Source of the DNA: Limnoperna fortunei
Lineage: Eukaryota > Mollusca > Bivalvia > Mytilida > Modiolidae
Assembly (NCBI GenBank): GCA_944474755.1
Contig: OX104112.1
Span: 21,416,460 to 21,480,459 of the forward strand
Direction of reading: 5' to 3'
DNA: 64,000 bases
Shown here one piece after another: positions 1 to 11,385 of this stretch. Every line of letters starts with the position of its first letter. Within the stretch, counting starts at the first letter, position 1. Below the pieces are notes generated by a model. It did no database searches. It was not told the DNA's origin and saw only the letters and a list, made by a program, of their open reading frames with translations. The translations under genes and the position numbers were made by a program.

Positions 1-197
1 CAGCTATATCATGGCGTCCAGTTTTTATTGTGAAGGAAGCCAGAGTACCCGGAGAAAACCCCGACCTTCAGTAGGAAAACTGGCAATCCTTGTCAATTAT
101 GATTGGAGTCGAGTACACCCTCGCAACCTTAGTGTTGACGGACCACGTGATCAATAGTAGACGAGCTACCTTAACCACTCGGCCACCGAGGCCCCTG
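1..197 (-). repeat. tRNA-derived SINE copy (cut by window start)
   Basis: Read on the minus strand this begins with a tRNA-like head. The A-box-like stretch TGGCCGAGTGGTTAAGG lies at 169-185, followed by a body ending in the CATGGCGTCCAGTTTTTATT segment near base 11. The same body recurs at 22,640, 47,245, 53,500, 53,858 and 56,535, so it is a dispersed family. The B-box is degraded here (region 105-125). A Ser/Leu-type tRNA ancestry is inferred from the A-box wording. It is not a functional tRNA, since no cloverleaf can be drawn. Confidence 0.75.
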
Positions 198-678
198 CAC
201 TAATTCGAACTACCCGTAAATAATGCAATTAACCCCAGTGTTATTCACTTAGTTTGTAAATGAGATTTCGGTTGAAATTTTGCGAAAAAAATAAGAAAAA
301 CGGTTTTCTTAACAATTATAAAATGCACATACGTTTACACTTCATGGATATTCCGTAAATTTATGTTTACTTCGTGTTTAATTATACTGAAATATGTTAG
401 ATATATATATTTATTAAAAGGTATTGTTTCTGTATAAAATATATCTGAAAACTACTGCCTTTATTTAGGACGGAAAATAAACTTTACCTGATTTTGTTCC
501 GATACAAAGTCGCGTGATCCGGTTTGACAGTTCAAATGACAATCGATAAACAGTTGTTTATTTGATTTCTTTACCTTGACATTTATTTTAAAATAACATT
601 GAAAAATAATAAAAGAACATTTTATTTTGTATTGTTATATATGTAATTTGTTTTTTACAGTCCCGTATTTAATTTTTA
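198..678. other. AT-rich stretch, nothing recognised
   Basis: No open frame of note, repeat or RNA gene is visible. The sequence is strongly AT-rich with short A and T runs. Confidence 0.5.
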
Positions 679-745
679 TGTCCGTCCTGAATATAGCTGA
701 AATACAGCTTGCTGGACGTAAAACAGACATCCAATCAATCAATGA
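679..745 (+). repeat. AATCAATC-tailed dispersed repeat, 3' end only
   Basis: The words TCCTGAATATAGCTGAAAT, GCTTGCTGGACGTAAAACAG and a short AATCAATC tail are shared with 37,685-37,740, where they form the 3' end of an RNase H-bearing LINE. They also match, inverted, 13,808-13,885 and 62,765-62,835. I read this as a severely 5'-truncated copy of that LINE, or of a SINE that borrows its tail. Confidence 0.6.
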
Positions 746-1738
746 ATTTTTATGTCTAAATAGCAAATAAAATTCGGGAAACTGTTATTCTATTTTACTT
801 CAAAAATATATTTAAATAAGCGTGAAGCAGGCGGGAAAAATGACAGGTTTAAATCACATTTTATCAATAACCAAAACGGTGGAGCGGTTTAAGAGTGTTT
901 CTGATGAAAAGTGGGTATGGCCCATTTATCTTCGTAATTTTCCGCTGAATTTGTATGTTTAATAAAAGTCAACTGTATGCATTTGATTGACTGACGTTAA
1001 CTGTAATTCCGGTCATGAGTATATCACCCGGTAAATAAATAAATGATATTGTATTGGAGTTGGGTAGAGACCGAGACATTCTATTTTGGGCATTCTTCAA
1101 TGGTCAATACATGACATCAGTATAGGCCATCATTGCGCTGGCTAGGCTAGGAAAAATATACACACATCGTGTTAATAATGTGTTTGTTCCCGTCTGGCAT
1201 GCGAGGCGGGATAAATAATCAAAAGCTACACATGTAAACTGTGGAAACCAATCGTACCTCAAAGATATAACAGATAAACAATGCTGTGTATTGATTGGCT
1301 GCTATATCGGGAGATAGCTGCCGATTGGCCAACTAATAAGCAGAGCTAAGTTAGGAATTAAAACCCCACATGATAACAAGGCGGTAGAAATCATAATAGG
1401 CCGACAGCCGTTCATAGCCACTCGAGAAAAGCCGAGCGATCACGAATCGGTTACGATGGAAAAAAGGAAAAAATTGGGCAAGATAATGAGAATCAAACTG
1501 TTTTAAAGGAAAGTGGTTGGTCTGTTTATGTTTATCATAAAACTTAAACAGAGAAACACGGAAATTGGCGGAAATTTCTGAAGCGTGACATTTTCGCGAA
1601 CAGGTCTACATCAACTATATTGGTGAATATAATGCATCTAGGAACTAACCCCAATGCATTCTTGGATACTGCCTCTGATCTGTATTTCATGGACAAATGA
1701 CATTTAGGAGAACAATTTTAATTCTTTTCCTGCTTACC
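746..1738. other. No gene recognised
   Basis: AT-rich DNA without a convincing coding region or repeat partner elsewhere in the window. Confidence 0.45.
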
Positions 1739-1748
1739 ATCTTACCAC

Positions 1749-1803
1749 GGGTGCTACTAAAACGGGGAAACGGAACGCGGAACGGAAACGGAACGGAAAA
1801 CGG
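1749..1803 (+). repeat. Left terminal inverted repeat
   Basis: Starts GGGTGCTACTAAAACGG and continues with internally repetitive GGAAACGGAACG words. It pairs with 3,847-3,896. The repeated CGGAA motif could be a transposase-binding array, which is inference. Confidence 0.88.
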
Positions 1804-3619
1804 TAAAATGAATAAATGGATATTTCGACCTAAAAAACATGACTGTCTGATATTTTTATATAGGAATGTTATATTAATTGTCAATTCAATAAAACCGCTA
1901 GGAAAGATTAATAAAACAAGTTTGGTGCCATGTTTATGTATGCGTATGACTTGTTCAGTTTTATTACTGGAATCATGGTAAGCAGGGACAGTCTATTAGT
2001 CTGTTAGTATACACGGTCCCTGTGGTAAGTTAGTAATCACATATACTATTAAAAGAAATATTGTATTTTCATTTGATGCAAATTCAACTGGGCATGTTTC
2101 GTTGTTTGTTTTGAACCTTGACTTACATGTATTGATCCAGAAATCACAAGTTACGATCCGTAAACCAATTTCTATACTCCCCATTTAATCAGCGACAATG
2201 CATTGCTCCTCTGACGAAGGATAGTAATGAGTTTTATTTTTGTTGTTATTGTTCGTTAGTTTGTTTGTTTTTTGTTTGTTTCTTTTTTGCAGATTTTAAA
2301 TCATTTGATAAAATGGCATGATACAAATCATTGTCTAAAACTTCAAATCATATCATGGTAACCTTTGTAGTTTTCAAGTTAATGCGTACACAAAAAATTG
2401 TGGAAGGACTGGAGAACGGTCGGTAAGAAGGAAGAACGGGCAGACAGACATACAGATAAAAGTTTAAGGACAGGAACTTGTACAACATGTACAACTGGTA
2501 TGGGAATGAAATAATGAATATACCAAGTACTTACTGTAACCGCTTGATAGCACAGCATAACAATTAACTTTTGGGCAGAATGATACAGCCATGCCTGGGA
2601 AAGGATAAGCAATTAATACATAAATGCATCAAATCATACGTTAACTGTTTTCACTCATATTAAATGAAAAAAAAAACAATGAAGTCAAGACAACAGGCAT
2701 TGTAAAGTTGTGTGCAATTGAGTGTCATATACATGTATGTTAAACCCTAAAAAGGCCACTATGATTAGGAATTAAGAATATCTTATCTTTGCTAGAAAAA
2801 TTTAGCGTTTGAAACGTTTTTCCCAACTTAATTATTGAAAAAACGCAAACGAGTTAATAACGCTATATCTTAATATCTAACACAACCAAAATCTTTTTTA
2901 CGTTAAAACTCCTTTTCGTAGTCTTTTATATATTCATAATTGATATTTGCAGAAGTAATTTACATTTTGTGACTATGTCATAAATTTATATTTACTTTGT
3001 CATTTTTTATGTTAAAATCCATCAAATGCACCTTTTGTATACGCCTACAGAAATGTAAAATTATTTGCGTTTTTACAAATGTCTATGAAAACTTAGCCCA
3101 AGTCTTCGGCTATCTTCAGAATTTTCCAATTCTTTTGAGCTTTCTTTTCAATTCTTAGTCATTCGGTTTGTCAACTCTCTCGTGCCTGCCTCAGTTTTTT
3201 CTCTACTGCATTTTGAAGGCAACTATTTTTAGTCACTTCTTAGTTATCAAAATGAAAATACAAGTAAGCAGTACATGTTTTCAAATTTTCTTAGCTCAGG
3301 CTTTTGAAAATGATCACTAATAGTTAAAGGCTATTTTAAAATTGAATGCAGCTAAGGGTTGCACTTAATGTGAATATGCAAAAAGACGTAACGGATCGAT
3401 CTAATTATATATGCAAAAATGAAGTCTGAGAAAACATTACCGCACTGCAATTTACAATTCGCCGTTAACGTTTTATAATTTAAAAATCAAGATTTGCTAT
3501 TGACTGAAACTATAAAATGTGCATTTAACCGTCTATTTTAATACACCTACGTTAAATGTTTATTTTTAACACGTTGTTGATAAGTTCTGACCACTAGCAG
3601 ATCCATAAAAGGGACTTTT

Positions 3620-3815
3620 TTGGGGGGGTGGGGGTACCAGTATCCCATATCTCCTTAAAATTTTTTATCAAATATTCCATATCCGAAAAAGTGTTTTACA
3701 ATATCCAATATCCCTGTAAATAAAATGGATTTAAATATCCTATATCCCAGTAAGTTTTGCCTCAAATATCCTGTATACCATGAATAAAAAAAAGTGAATA
3801 TCCCATATCCCAATA
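3620..3815 (+). repeat. Subterminal irregular ATATCC repeats
   Basis: At least six irregularly spaced blocks of the type ATATCCCATATCCC, diverged, lie just inside the right inverted repeat of the 2.15-kb element. No matching array is seen inside the left end, so the element is asymmetric. Confidence 0.6.
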
Positions 3816-3846
3816 TGCCCTAAACAAGCCTCATAAAACACTTATT

Positions 3847-3896
3847 CAGTTTTCCGTTTCCGTTCCGCGTTCCGTTTCCCCGTTTTAGTAACACCC
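3847..3896 (-). repeat. Right terminal inverted repeat
   Basis: Reverse complement of the left end with one substitution and a 5-bp deletion toward the interior. Bases 3,897-3,906 repeat the left flank. Confidence 0.88.
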
Positions 3897-3906
3897 ATCT
3901 TACCAC

Positions 3907-5940
3907 GTAAGGTGCATCTAGAGATGCTTATTAAGCTAAGTTAGCACAATACTTTCTTCAATTGCTTCCTCTGACCAATATTTTGCGGTTGCCTGATTTA
4001 GCTATCTAAACATTGTGTACTTATAATGAAGTGATGTAAATAACAAAACATTTTGCCATTTAACATTAAAAACCAGTACGTATTTTTGTTCACAAAGAAA
4101 AATAAAGCATAAAGACGGCTAGCTTTTTAGGAAAGCTAATACTTGTTAAATAAATAGCTAGATTATGCAGTGGCGGAACCGCGGGGTGGTGGGTTAGGGC
4201 GGGGGGGGGGGGTAGGAGCAATGGGCAAATGATATTCCCGATTAGAAAAAAAGGTTTTTTTCGCTGTACTATATGATAGATAAAGTAGTAGTTTTCATGA
4301 TGAAAAATTTGTTACGATATCCTTAGATCTCACCCCACCCCAAATCTCAACTAACACTAAGTTCTGGATCCACGCCTGATATTCTTAAATTATGTAATTG
4401 AAATATTAATTAAGAAACATGTTTTGATTTTAACACTGTATTTGTGTATAATAAAATGTATTTGTTGGCATACATCATGGTATTACGTTTTTCATTTGTA
4501 TGACACTTAGAGCAAATTGCGAATTTCAGCCGAGCATAATTGACCTGTTGAGGCGAGTACAAATACATTAATACAAATGCATATTTTCTGACAATATACG
4601 AATTTTGTTTTTATCCTTCAACCTTAAAAAACACATTTTATGCTAATGAAGACCATGATGTAATCGTTATATTTTTCGTAATGAAAAAAATGCATTCTGG
4701 CTGATTTCGGATTTAAATTGTATGCTCGTATATCACAAACACATGTCGGATTCGACGACATGTCACAAAGTAGAACAGATATCGTTAGAATTAACGTCAA
4801 GGGTACCAGGAAACTTTATTTGTCACTGCCCAATCAAGGCAAAATTTATTCAACTTGCTTTATTGTACAGGACTTGTAGTGTTTGTAGGATAGAAAAAAA
4901 AATATACATCAAATAACACAAACGAGAGAAATCACAGTTAAAAAGCTGTCATTAAATATAACTAACAGAAAATATTTAATTGTAATCAATATTTTTATCA
5001 TTATGTATGAAGTATGAAAAATATACAACAAACAAATAAGTAACACAAACCTCGCTGAACATTTCAGGTTACAATGCTATCTTAGTGTAAACTTCTAAGA
5101 AATATCGCCAGAACCTAGTAATATTAAAGCCACAAACGAATCAGGCTAGTGACCTTAAAAAATGGTAAGCAGTAGGCGAGCATTTTTCGTTATTTCGTGA
5201 CATGTAGGTTCTAAAACCGTCTCGTTCTAACGTTGTAAAGTTTCTTATCGAACACATCTCGGCCATAGGAGGCTATGATCTAAAGTTGATATGACTAACC
5301 GCCGTGTGACACTTAGTTACCGTCAGAAGGTAGCAATAAGATTGATACGTAGGAAATTTACTGGTATCGCGGATTAAGCGTTAAGCGTTACTGATACGGA
5401 GTTTAAAGTATATTAAATGATAGAACGAAATGCAATTACAGTAAAAATTCTGACATGTTTTTAATAAATATTAATATTTTCAAAATACACATTCATTGAA
5501 TACATAAAATATATTATAAAATGGTGCTAGAAAATATATAATATTTAATGATGTATATTGTATTCATTAATTAAGGATCTTGCATGCATTTATACATTAA
5601 AATAAATATACACACATATAAGGTCTTAAAAATCGTCGCACGCAAAAGTGACTAATGGTTCAAAAATCCTAGCTAAAACCCTGTGTTAGCATAGATTGAA
5701 TTTGGTGTAGAGTATGGGTTAAAGTGTGTGCTGGCAACAAAAAAGGAGATATTCTTCCTTCAACCAGAGTCACCACTGCTTGTAGCTGGTTTAAATTGTT
5801 TCACAGTATGTTGCCCTGGTTAGTAGCTGAAATTGGAGCCCGAGAAATGTTAAATATCACTGAATAATAGCATGCTATTAGATAAAATATCTGACAAAAA
5901 ACTGTATTTGCTTAGCATTTTCTCAAATTTCTTGAATTAA
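3907..5940. other. No gene recognised
   Basis: Mostly AT-rich. A poly-G run lies near 4,199-4,212. The 64-codon frame at 4,722-4,916 has no recognisable domain and I do not call it a gene. Confidence 0.45.
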
Positions 5941-6022
5941 TTAGATGTTCTATTGTCGATTGGAGTCATAAAATTATCAATTGTGCTTTCTTAGTCGAAG
6001 CATTTATGTGTTCTGCCAATAG

Positions 6023-7345
6023 ATTTATAACATCCATAGTGGCAGTACCAAAAGCCAATTTGATTTATTCATACCAGTCTACGAACAATTATTCAACTTA
6101 ATTTTTGACTCAGGTATCTTGCCTGACGTTTGGCTCATTGGAAATATAAAACCAATATACAAAAATAAAGGCAACCCACAAAACCCCCAAAATTTTCGTC
6201 CAATAACAATTCTCAGCTGTCTTGGAAAACTCTTCACCGCTATTTTAAACGATAGGTTATGTCGCTTCTCAGAGGAAACGAAAATGTTGAATGAAAACCA
6301 GTTTGGATTTAGAAAATCTTACTCGACGATTGGCAGTATCTTTACACTTTATTCTTTTTTCGAAATTATAAAATGTCAATCAAACAAATTGTACTGTGCC
6401 TTTATAGATTTCGAAAAAGCGTTCGATACTGTATGGCGAGATGCTCTTTGGCATAAACTCCTTTTAAACAATATTAATGGTAAAATGTACACTGTTATTA
6501 TGAACATGTATAATGATGTAAAATCTTGTGTAACTTATAACTGTTGTAAATCAAACTTTTTCCCTTGTGAATTAGGAGTTAGACAGGGCGCAAACCTTTC
6601 ACCTTTTCTGTTTGCTATTCATTTAAACGATCCGCAGACATTCCTCGAAGAAATGAATGCTGAAGCATTAGATTCTATCTCAGAGACTATTAATGATAAA
6701 TTGAACATTTTTCTGAAATTATTCGTTCTATTATATGCAGATGATACAGTCCTTATGGCAGAATCAAAAGAAGGACTACAAAATGTTTTAGATAAATTCC
6801 GAGAATACTGCGACGTATGGAAACTAAAAGTTAACATAGAAAAATCTAAAGTTATTGTGTTCTCAAAGGGTAAACAACCAGCGAATTTAAAGTTTACATT
6901 TAACGGGGCAGTTTTGGATATTGTTAATGAATTTAATTACTTAGGCATCCTGCTTAGCAGGACTGGGAATTTTAAAAGAAGTATTGAGAAGCAAGCAGAA
7001 AAGGCAACGAAGGCAATGTTTGAAGTCCTGAAACGTGGTCGCTCACATAATTTATCAATTGAATGTCAAGTCGACCTTTTCAACAAATTGGTGAAACCTA
7101 TTTTACTTTATGGCTCAGAAGTTTGGGGATGTAATGAAAACATTAGTTATCTTGAAAAAGTACAACTACGTTTCTGTAAATTATTGTTAAAATTGAAATT
7201 ATCGACACCAAATTACATGATATATGGGGAGCTTGGTATTTATCCAATTGAAATTGATATCAAACTAAGAATGATATCTTACTTAATAAGGCTAATAAAT
7301 GGTAAAGATACAATCGTTCATGACTTTGCACAAACACTACAATGA
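6023..7345 (+). pseudogene. Reverse transcriptase domain of LINE ORF2
   Basis: The frame stays open from just after the TAG at 6,020-6,022 to the TGA at 7,343-7,345, about 440 codons. There is no ATG before the conserved part. Homology already begins near 6,074 (P-V-Y-E-Q-L-F-N), upstream of the first possible non-ATG start at 6,119. The domain order is that of a LINE polymerase: NFRPITILS, NQFGFRK, FIDFEKAFDTVWR (first catalytic Asp), GVRQGANLSP, then LLYADDTVLMAE carrying the catalytic Y-A-D-D, then FNYLGILLS of the thumb. It would copy its own RNA by target-primed reverse transcription. The catalytic residues look intact, but the missing N-terminal endonuclease and broken C-terminus mean it is probably dead. 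Confidence 0.92.
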
Positions 7346-7402
7346 AAACAGTTTTAATATTTCTTGGGTAGCTTTTGTCAAAAAGATATTTGATAATATT
7401 GG

Positions 7403-7740
7403 TCTTACATAATCTGGACAGATCTAGATTTCCAAAACCCCGAGTGGGTTCTATCCGAAATCAAAACGAGACTGCAAGACCAATTTATACAATACTGGAG
7501 GTCTCTCGTAGAAAACTCTCCAAAAGCAGTTATATATAGATTATTTAAAAATAATTTTGAATTTGAAAACTATTTTAATATACTAGATGATAGTGACATC
7601 TACACTTTATGTAGATTTCGCACTACAAACCATAAACTACCTATTGAAATAGGACGGTGGAATAAAACTGACAGAAAATAGACTTTGTACAAAATGTCAA
7701 TCTAGATCAATTGGCGATGAATACCATTAAGTGTAATTTT
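7403..7740 (+). pseudogene. LINE ORF2 C-terminal region, frame-broken
   Basis: In the same frame as the reverse transcriptase, after a TGA (7,343) and a TAA (7,355), the sequence is open again to the TAG at 7,679-7,681. It encodes the LCRFRTTNHKLPIEIGRW block. A +1 shift then yields RLCTKCQ...IGDEYH, the C-x2-C...H signature found near the C-terminus of many metazoan LINEs. At least two stops and one frameshift therefore separate it from an intact protein. Confidence 0.8.
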
Positions 7741-8046
7741 TTAAGCAAATTCGGAATAAATTATTAGATAGTAACTTTACACCACATAGACCAAATATAT
7801 TGAAATTTAAACAAATTATGTGTGCGACCAACAAAAAGCAATTAGAAAAAACATGTAGACTTGTAAGAAAAATACTTAAAGCAGACTTTCTCTAGGCTCC
7901 TTGTGTAATTGTATATATCATTTGTATATATGTCAGGTATGTTTGTGTGCACATGTGGTATGTTTGTGTTGACTGTATGTTCCATGCACATGGATATTTC
8001 TCTGTACCAGTGTAATTGGTTTATGAGAATAAAGATTTGTCTTGAT

Positions 8047-9894
8047 AATGAACCTAAAACGGCATAAGTTGATAAAATAATGAAAACTTAATGAGTTCAT
8101 ACAGTGTGTAATTATGTGTTGATTGAAGACACCATGCATGTTGGTATAACTAAGCTGTATTAACACAGAAAATGTACTGGGTGCCTCGATTTTATGGTCC
8201 AGTTACTATGTTAAATGTTTTTGGATTACGTCATTTACTTATTAACCATGGCAGTCTGCAGAAGAATTATGTCGCATATATTGTATATGATGACAATATT
8301 ATGCTATTTATATGTGATGCTCATTAATTATTTTAATTTTTTTTCACTATTAATTGATTTGGAATGCATGCTAGATGTACTGTTATAAGCATCAGCATGA
8401 GAAGCATAATAACAACATACTTATATATTTCTTTTAGAGCAGTTATGTTCCATGGCATCATAACAAGTGAGCATTTCCTGAGGGAAGTAATCAGACTCAT
8501 AAAGCAGTTTACAGTAAAAACGATCAAAATGGCTTATCAGGAATTGCTGCAGATTTTTTGCAGAGTTTGCAATTTTCATGCAAGGTAAGTACAGATAGTA
8601 TAATATCCATGTGAAGGTGCATTTTTTTATCTACATCAGAAAAGCGATAAAATGTTTATGACATTGTGGAGGTAGAAGGGTAGTAAATGTTTTGGCCATA
8701 GTCAAAAATACTGGCATTTCTGTTATTTGCATACCTTTTCTATTATTTCTCATCATTTACTTGGGCTAGAAAATTAATAAACTTTCATTCGATATTAAAA
8801 AAATATATGCCAGATATATCCATGACCAATTTCTTTAATCAGTAGTTAGAACATTTTAAGACACTCCAACCTTTACACGAAATTTCTAATGCAGTGAATA
8901 AAGAAATACTAATATAGAATATAGAAATTACCAACATTTTATTTTGCAAGATCTGTAACACTATTGCCCCAATCAGAACACAACACATGTACTCACTGTT
9001 GTACTACTTAATGTATGGTACACATTCTGGTAACCTGTTACTGGTAAACATTTACTACTGTTATATATTAAGTTTAATATTGATAAATATCTTAGATCAT
9101 ATTTGACAAAACTTAGACTAAGTGCATACTGGTAGATATAAAAACCTATAACTACTGCCAATGAAAGATTCTGTATATCATGCAATGACCAAGTCCAAGA
9201 TAAACCGCATTTTTAAATGATTGTCCCTTATATAACAAAACTAGAGATAATTTTTTACTTTATTTATATAATAAAGATTTAAATGAGACTCCTATGAAGG
9301 CTATCAATCGTCTCCTTAACCCAAATACAACACAAGAACTTATTTAAAAGAATTTTGAACAGTAAGAGATTTATACTACATTGTCATACTATACAGAAAA
9401 ATGTTATATATTCACAATTTATTATTTTATTATAATCATTTAATACATAAAAATATACCTTTATGTCAAAAATGTACTATGTTTGTTATGTATTGGATTA
9501 CACAATATTGTAAACTTTTTGATGTACTTGACTATGCTTTATCCAATGAAATAATTTGAATACCTGGAATTATTATTATTACAAGTGGAACTTGCATCAC
9601 GAGTACTCTTAAAATAATTTGATTATACACAAATTGTTAATACTTTTGAAAAAATATACTGATTTGGGCTTGAATTTTAATCTATTAAAAAGATAGAAAC
9701 TCTTAGATGCATGTACATAAGTTATTTGCTGTACCACACAAAACTGAAATCAATAAACGAACAGTTTCAATCTATAAATATAAGTATCTGTTTCATGGCT
9801 TTCCACATTAATTGACATTTTAAAATAAAAACATGCTTTTAGAAGCCACCTGTACTAAGCAAACACACATGAAATTTTTGTAAAATGATCTTTT
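8047..9894. other. No gene recognised
   Basis: AT-rich. The 74-codon frame at 8,364-8,588 is followed by a GTAAGT (8,585) that could be a donor site, but I recognise no domain and see no partner exon. Confidence 0.4.
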
Positions 9895-9897
9895 AAC

Positions 9898-9990
9898 ATG
9901 CAACCACTTGTATAAAGCGACTACCTTAGCACAGTACACTGTCTGGAGCACATGCAACCACTTGTTTAAGTGGCTACCTATATATTTATA
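9898..9990 (+). repeat. 53-bp tandem duplication
   Basis: CATGCAACCACTTGT begins at 9,898 and again at 9,951, each followed by a related CTACCT-ending segment. Two diverged copies. Confidence 0.6.
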
Positions 9991-10082
9991 GACCACCATC
10001 TAAACAAATTAGATTGTCGTACATACATGTACCCCAATATTTTTTTTGCAAAGACTGAGTAATTTTAACTCTTGTATTACAG

Positions 10083-10579
10083 GATATTATGTCTATGAAG
10101 GTGTGAGAAAGACAGTTTCTTGTATTAATTCAAAATCTGTATTACCCGTGTGTTTTGTGGAATCAAAAATAATAAAAATTACAAAAAACCTTATAAATCG
10201 CATACGACAGCATGTCATTATTCCAAAGAGGCAGCTTAAACGGGACTGTTTATGGACTAACAATAATTGTGAATCCATTAACCATGTCTTTAAACAGGCA
10301 ACTGACTGGAAGCCCAAACCTATACCGGAACTAATACAAGATCTGCACAATATTGTGAGGGTACAGTTTGCAGATTTTTAACGCTCTCTATATGGAACTG
10401 GCAATTTAAAACTTTTTGGACAATACCGACGGCATTTACTCTCCTATCAAAGCTGGAATTCCAAACCATCTTTGCAGAAAGAAAATATGTTCTCGAAACT
10501 TTTAAAAGACGCTAATACCAAAGAAACAAAAAAAAATCTTCGTACAACAATTTTGAAATACCAGAAACAAAAAGAATAG
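10083..10579 (+). pseudogene. Transposase-like fragment (MULE-type, tentative)
   Basis: An acceptor-like TTGTATTACAG precedes 10,083. The frame then encodes about 100 residues including WTNNNCESINHVFKQATDW, stops at TAA 10,379-10,381, and continues in the same frame with RSLYGTGNFKLFGQYRR to the TAG at 10,577-10,579. The continuity across the TAA indicates a single premature stop in a once longer protein. The N-N-N-C-E-S block followed by a helical segment resembles a family of repeated invertebrate proteins that I associate with Mutator-like transposases. This is from memory and uncertain. It could instead be one exon of a low-copy host gene derived from such an element. Confidence 0.5.
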
Positions 10580-10696
10580 CCACAAAACCCTACCCGACCG
10601 AAAAATTGTAGGACAAAACCACGATTTTAAATCATTTTTGTGTTATGCTGTACATTTCATGAAACATTGTGTGTATTTACTTGCATTATACACTGG

Positions 10697-10800
10697 ACAT
10701 TTCTTGGAGCGTTGTCTGTATATATTTGTATTTTAGACTGTACATTTCTTGGAGCGTTGTCTGTATATATTTGTATTTTAGACTGTACATTTCTTGACAC
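10697..10800 (+). repeat. 45-bp tandem repeat, 2.3 copies
   Basis: ACATTTCTTGGAGCGTTGTC starts at 10,697 and 10,742, and a partial third copy starts at 10,787. The two full copies are almost identical. Confidence 0.8.
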
Positions 10801-11203
10801 ATTTCATGTTTTTTTCTAAATGGCTTGATTTATTATAAATGTTATTTTAACTGATAAATAATTAAAGATTAACATGTATATTTTGTTTTGTGTACTTTAC
10901 CTGCCCTAATTAGAGAAGTGTGATAATCTTTAACGGTTGACTGGTTTTATGATTAATGGCACTTTTCCAATGAAAATATTTATATGCAATTTTTTCAAAT
11001 ACAATTTTGTGAAAAGTCACGAAAATTGGACAGGTGCCTTGTCATCTTCAAAATAATTTATATATCAGCATTAACAAATTAACAGCTAATTCATTATTTC
11101 ATGGGCTAGGCGCATATCTAGGGCTTAGTGCACTTAGCCTGGGCTAAGCAGTATTTAGACGGACCTTCATATTAGAGCCGCTTCGAAATTTTAAAACAGA
11201 ATC
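10801..11203. other. No gene recognised
   Basis: AT-rich spacer between the 45-bp repeat and the 182-bp palindrome. Confidence 0.45.
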
Positions 11204-11385
11204 GAAATGGATTATTGCAATTGAGCTCCATTCGAATTAGAACATGGTCAGACCTTATATTTGTTGGTCAGACTTTATGCTTGTCTTCATTTGTTACATC
11301 GCTATCGCTCGGACTTAAATATTGACAAATATAAGGTCTGACCATGTTCTAATTCGCATAGAACCCAATCGCAATAATCTATTTC
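11204..11385. mobile_element. Palindromic MITE-like element
   Basis: The left arm GAAATGGATTATTGCAATTG...GAACATGGTCAGACC pairs with the right arm ending GAACCCAATCGCAATAATCT. Arms are about 60 bp with a handful of mismatches, around a loop of about 65 bp. No coding capacity. A foldback MITE is the simplest reading. The loop carries a further partial copy of the arm tip (GGTCAGACTTTAT). Confidence 0.75.

Larger units (their letters stand above)
1749..3896. mobile_element. Non-autonomous DNA transposon, 10-bp TSD (MULE-like)
   Basis: The unit is 2,148 bp. The 10-mer ATCTTACCAC stands immediately before it (1,739-1,748) and immediately after it (3,897-3,906) as a perfect target duplication. The ends are inverted: left begins GGGTGCTACTAAAACGGGG, and the right end read on the minus strand begins GGGTGTTACTAAAACGGGG. 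After that one C/T difference they match for more than 40 bp. The right copy then lacks 5 bp present on the left. No transposase reading frame is visible inside, so it is probably non-autonomous. A 9-11-bp duplication is typical of the Mutator-like superfamily; that assignment is inference, because no transposase of its own supports it. Confidence 0.88.
5941..8046 (+). mobile_element. Non-LTR retrotransposon (LINE), 5'-truncated
   Basis: A single element holds, in order, a reverse transcriptase domain, a decayed C-terminal Cys/His segment, a non-coding tail and a canonical AATAAA at 8,028-8,033. No endonuclease domain is seen upstream, and homology fades before about 6,020, so the copy is probably 5'-truncated or decayed. 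It differs from the minus-strand LINE at 24.4-25.6 kb in the loop motif (GVRQGANLSP here, GVKQGDVWSP there). I do not assign a clade. Confidence 0.88.
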
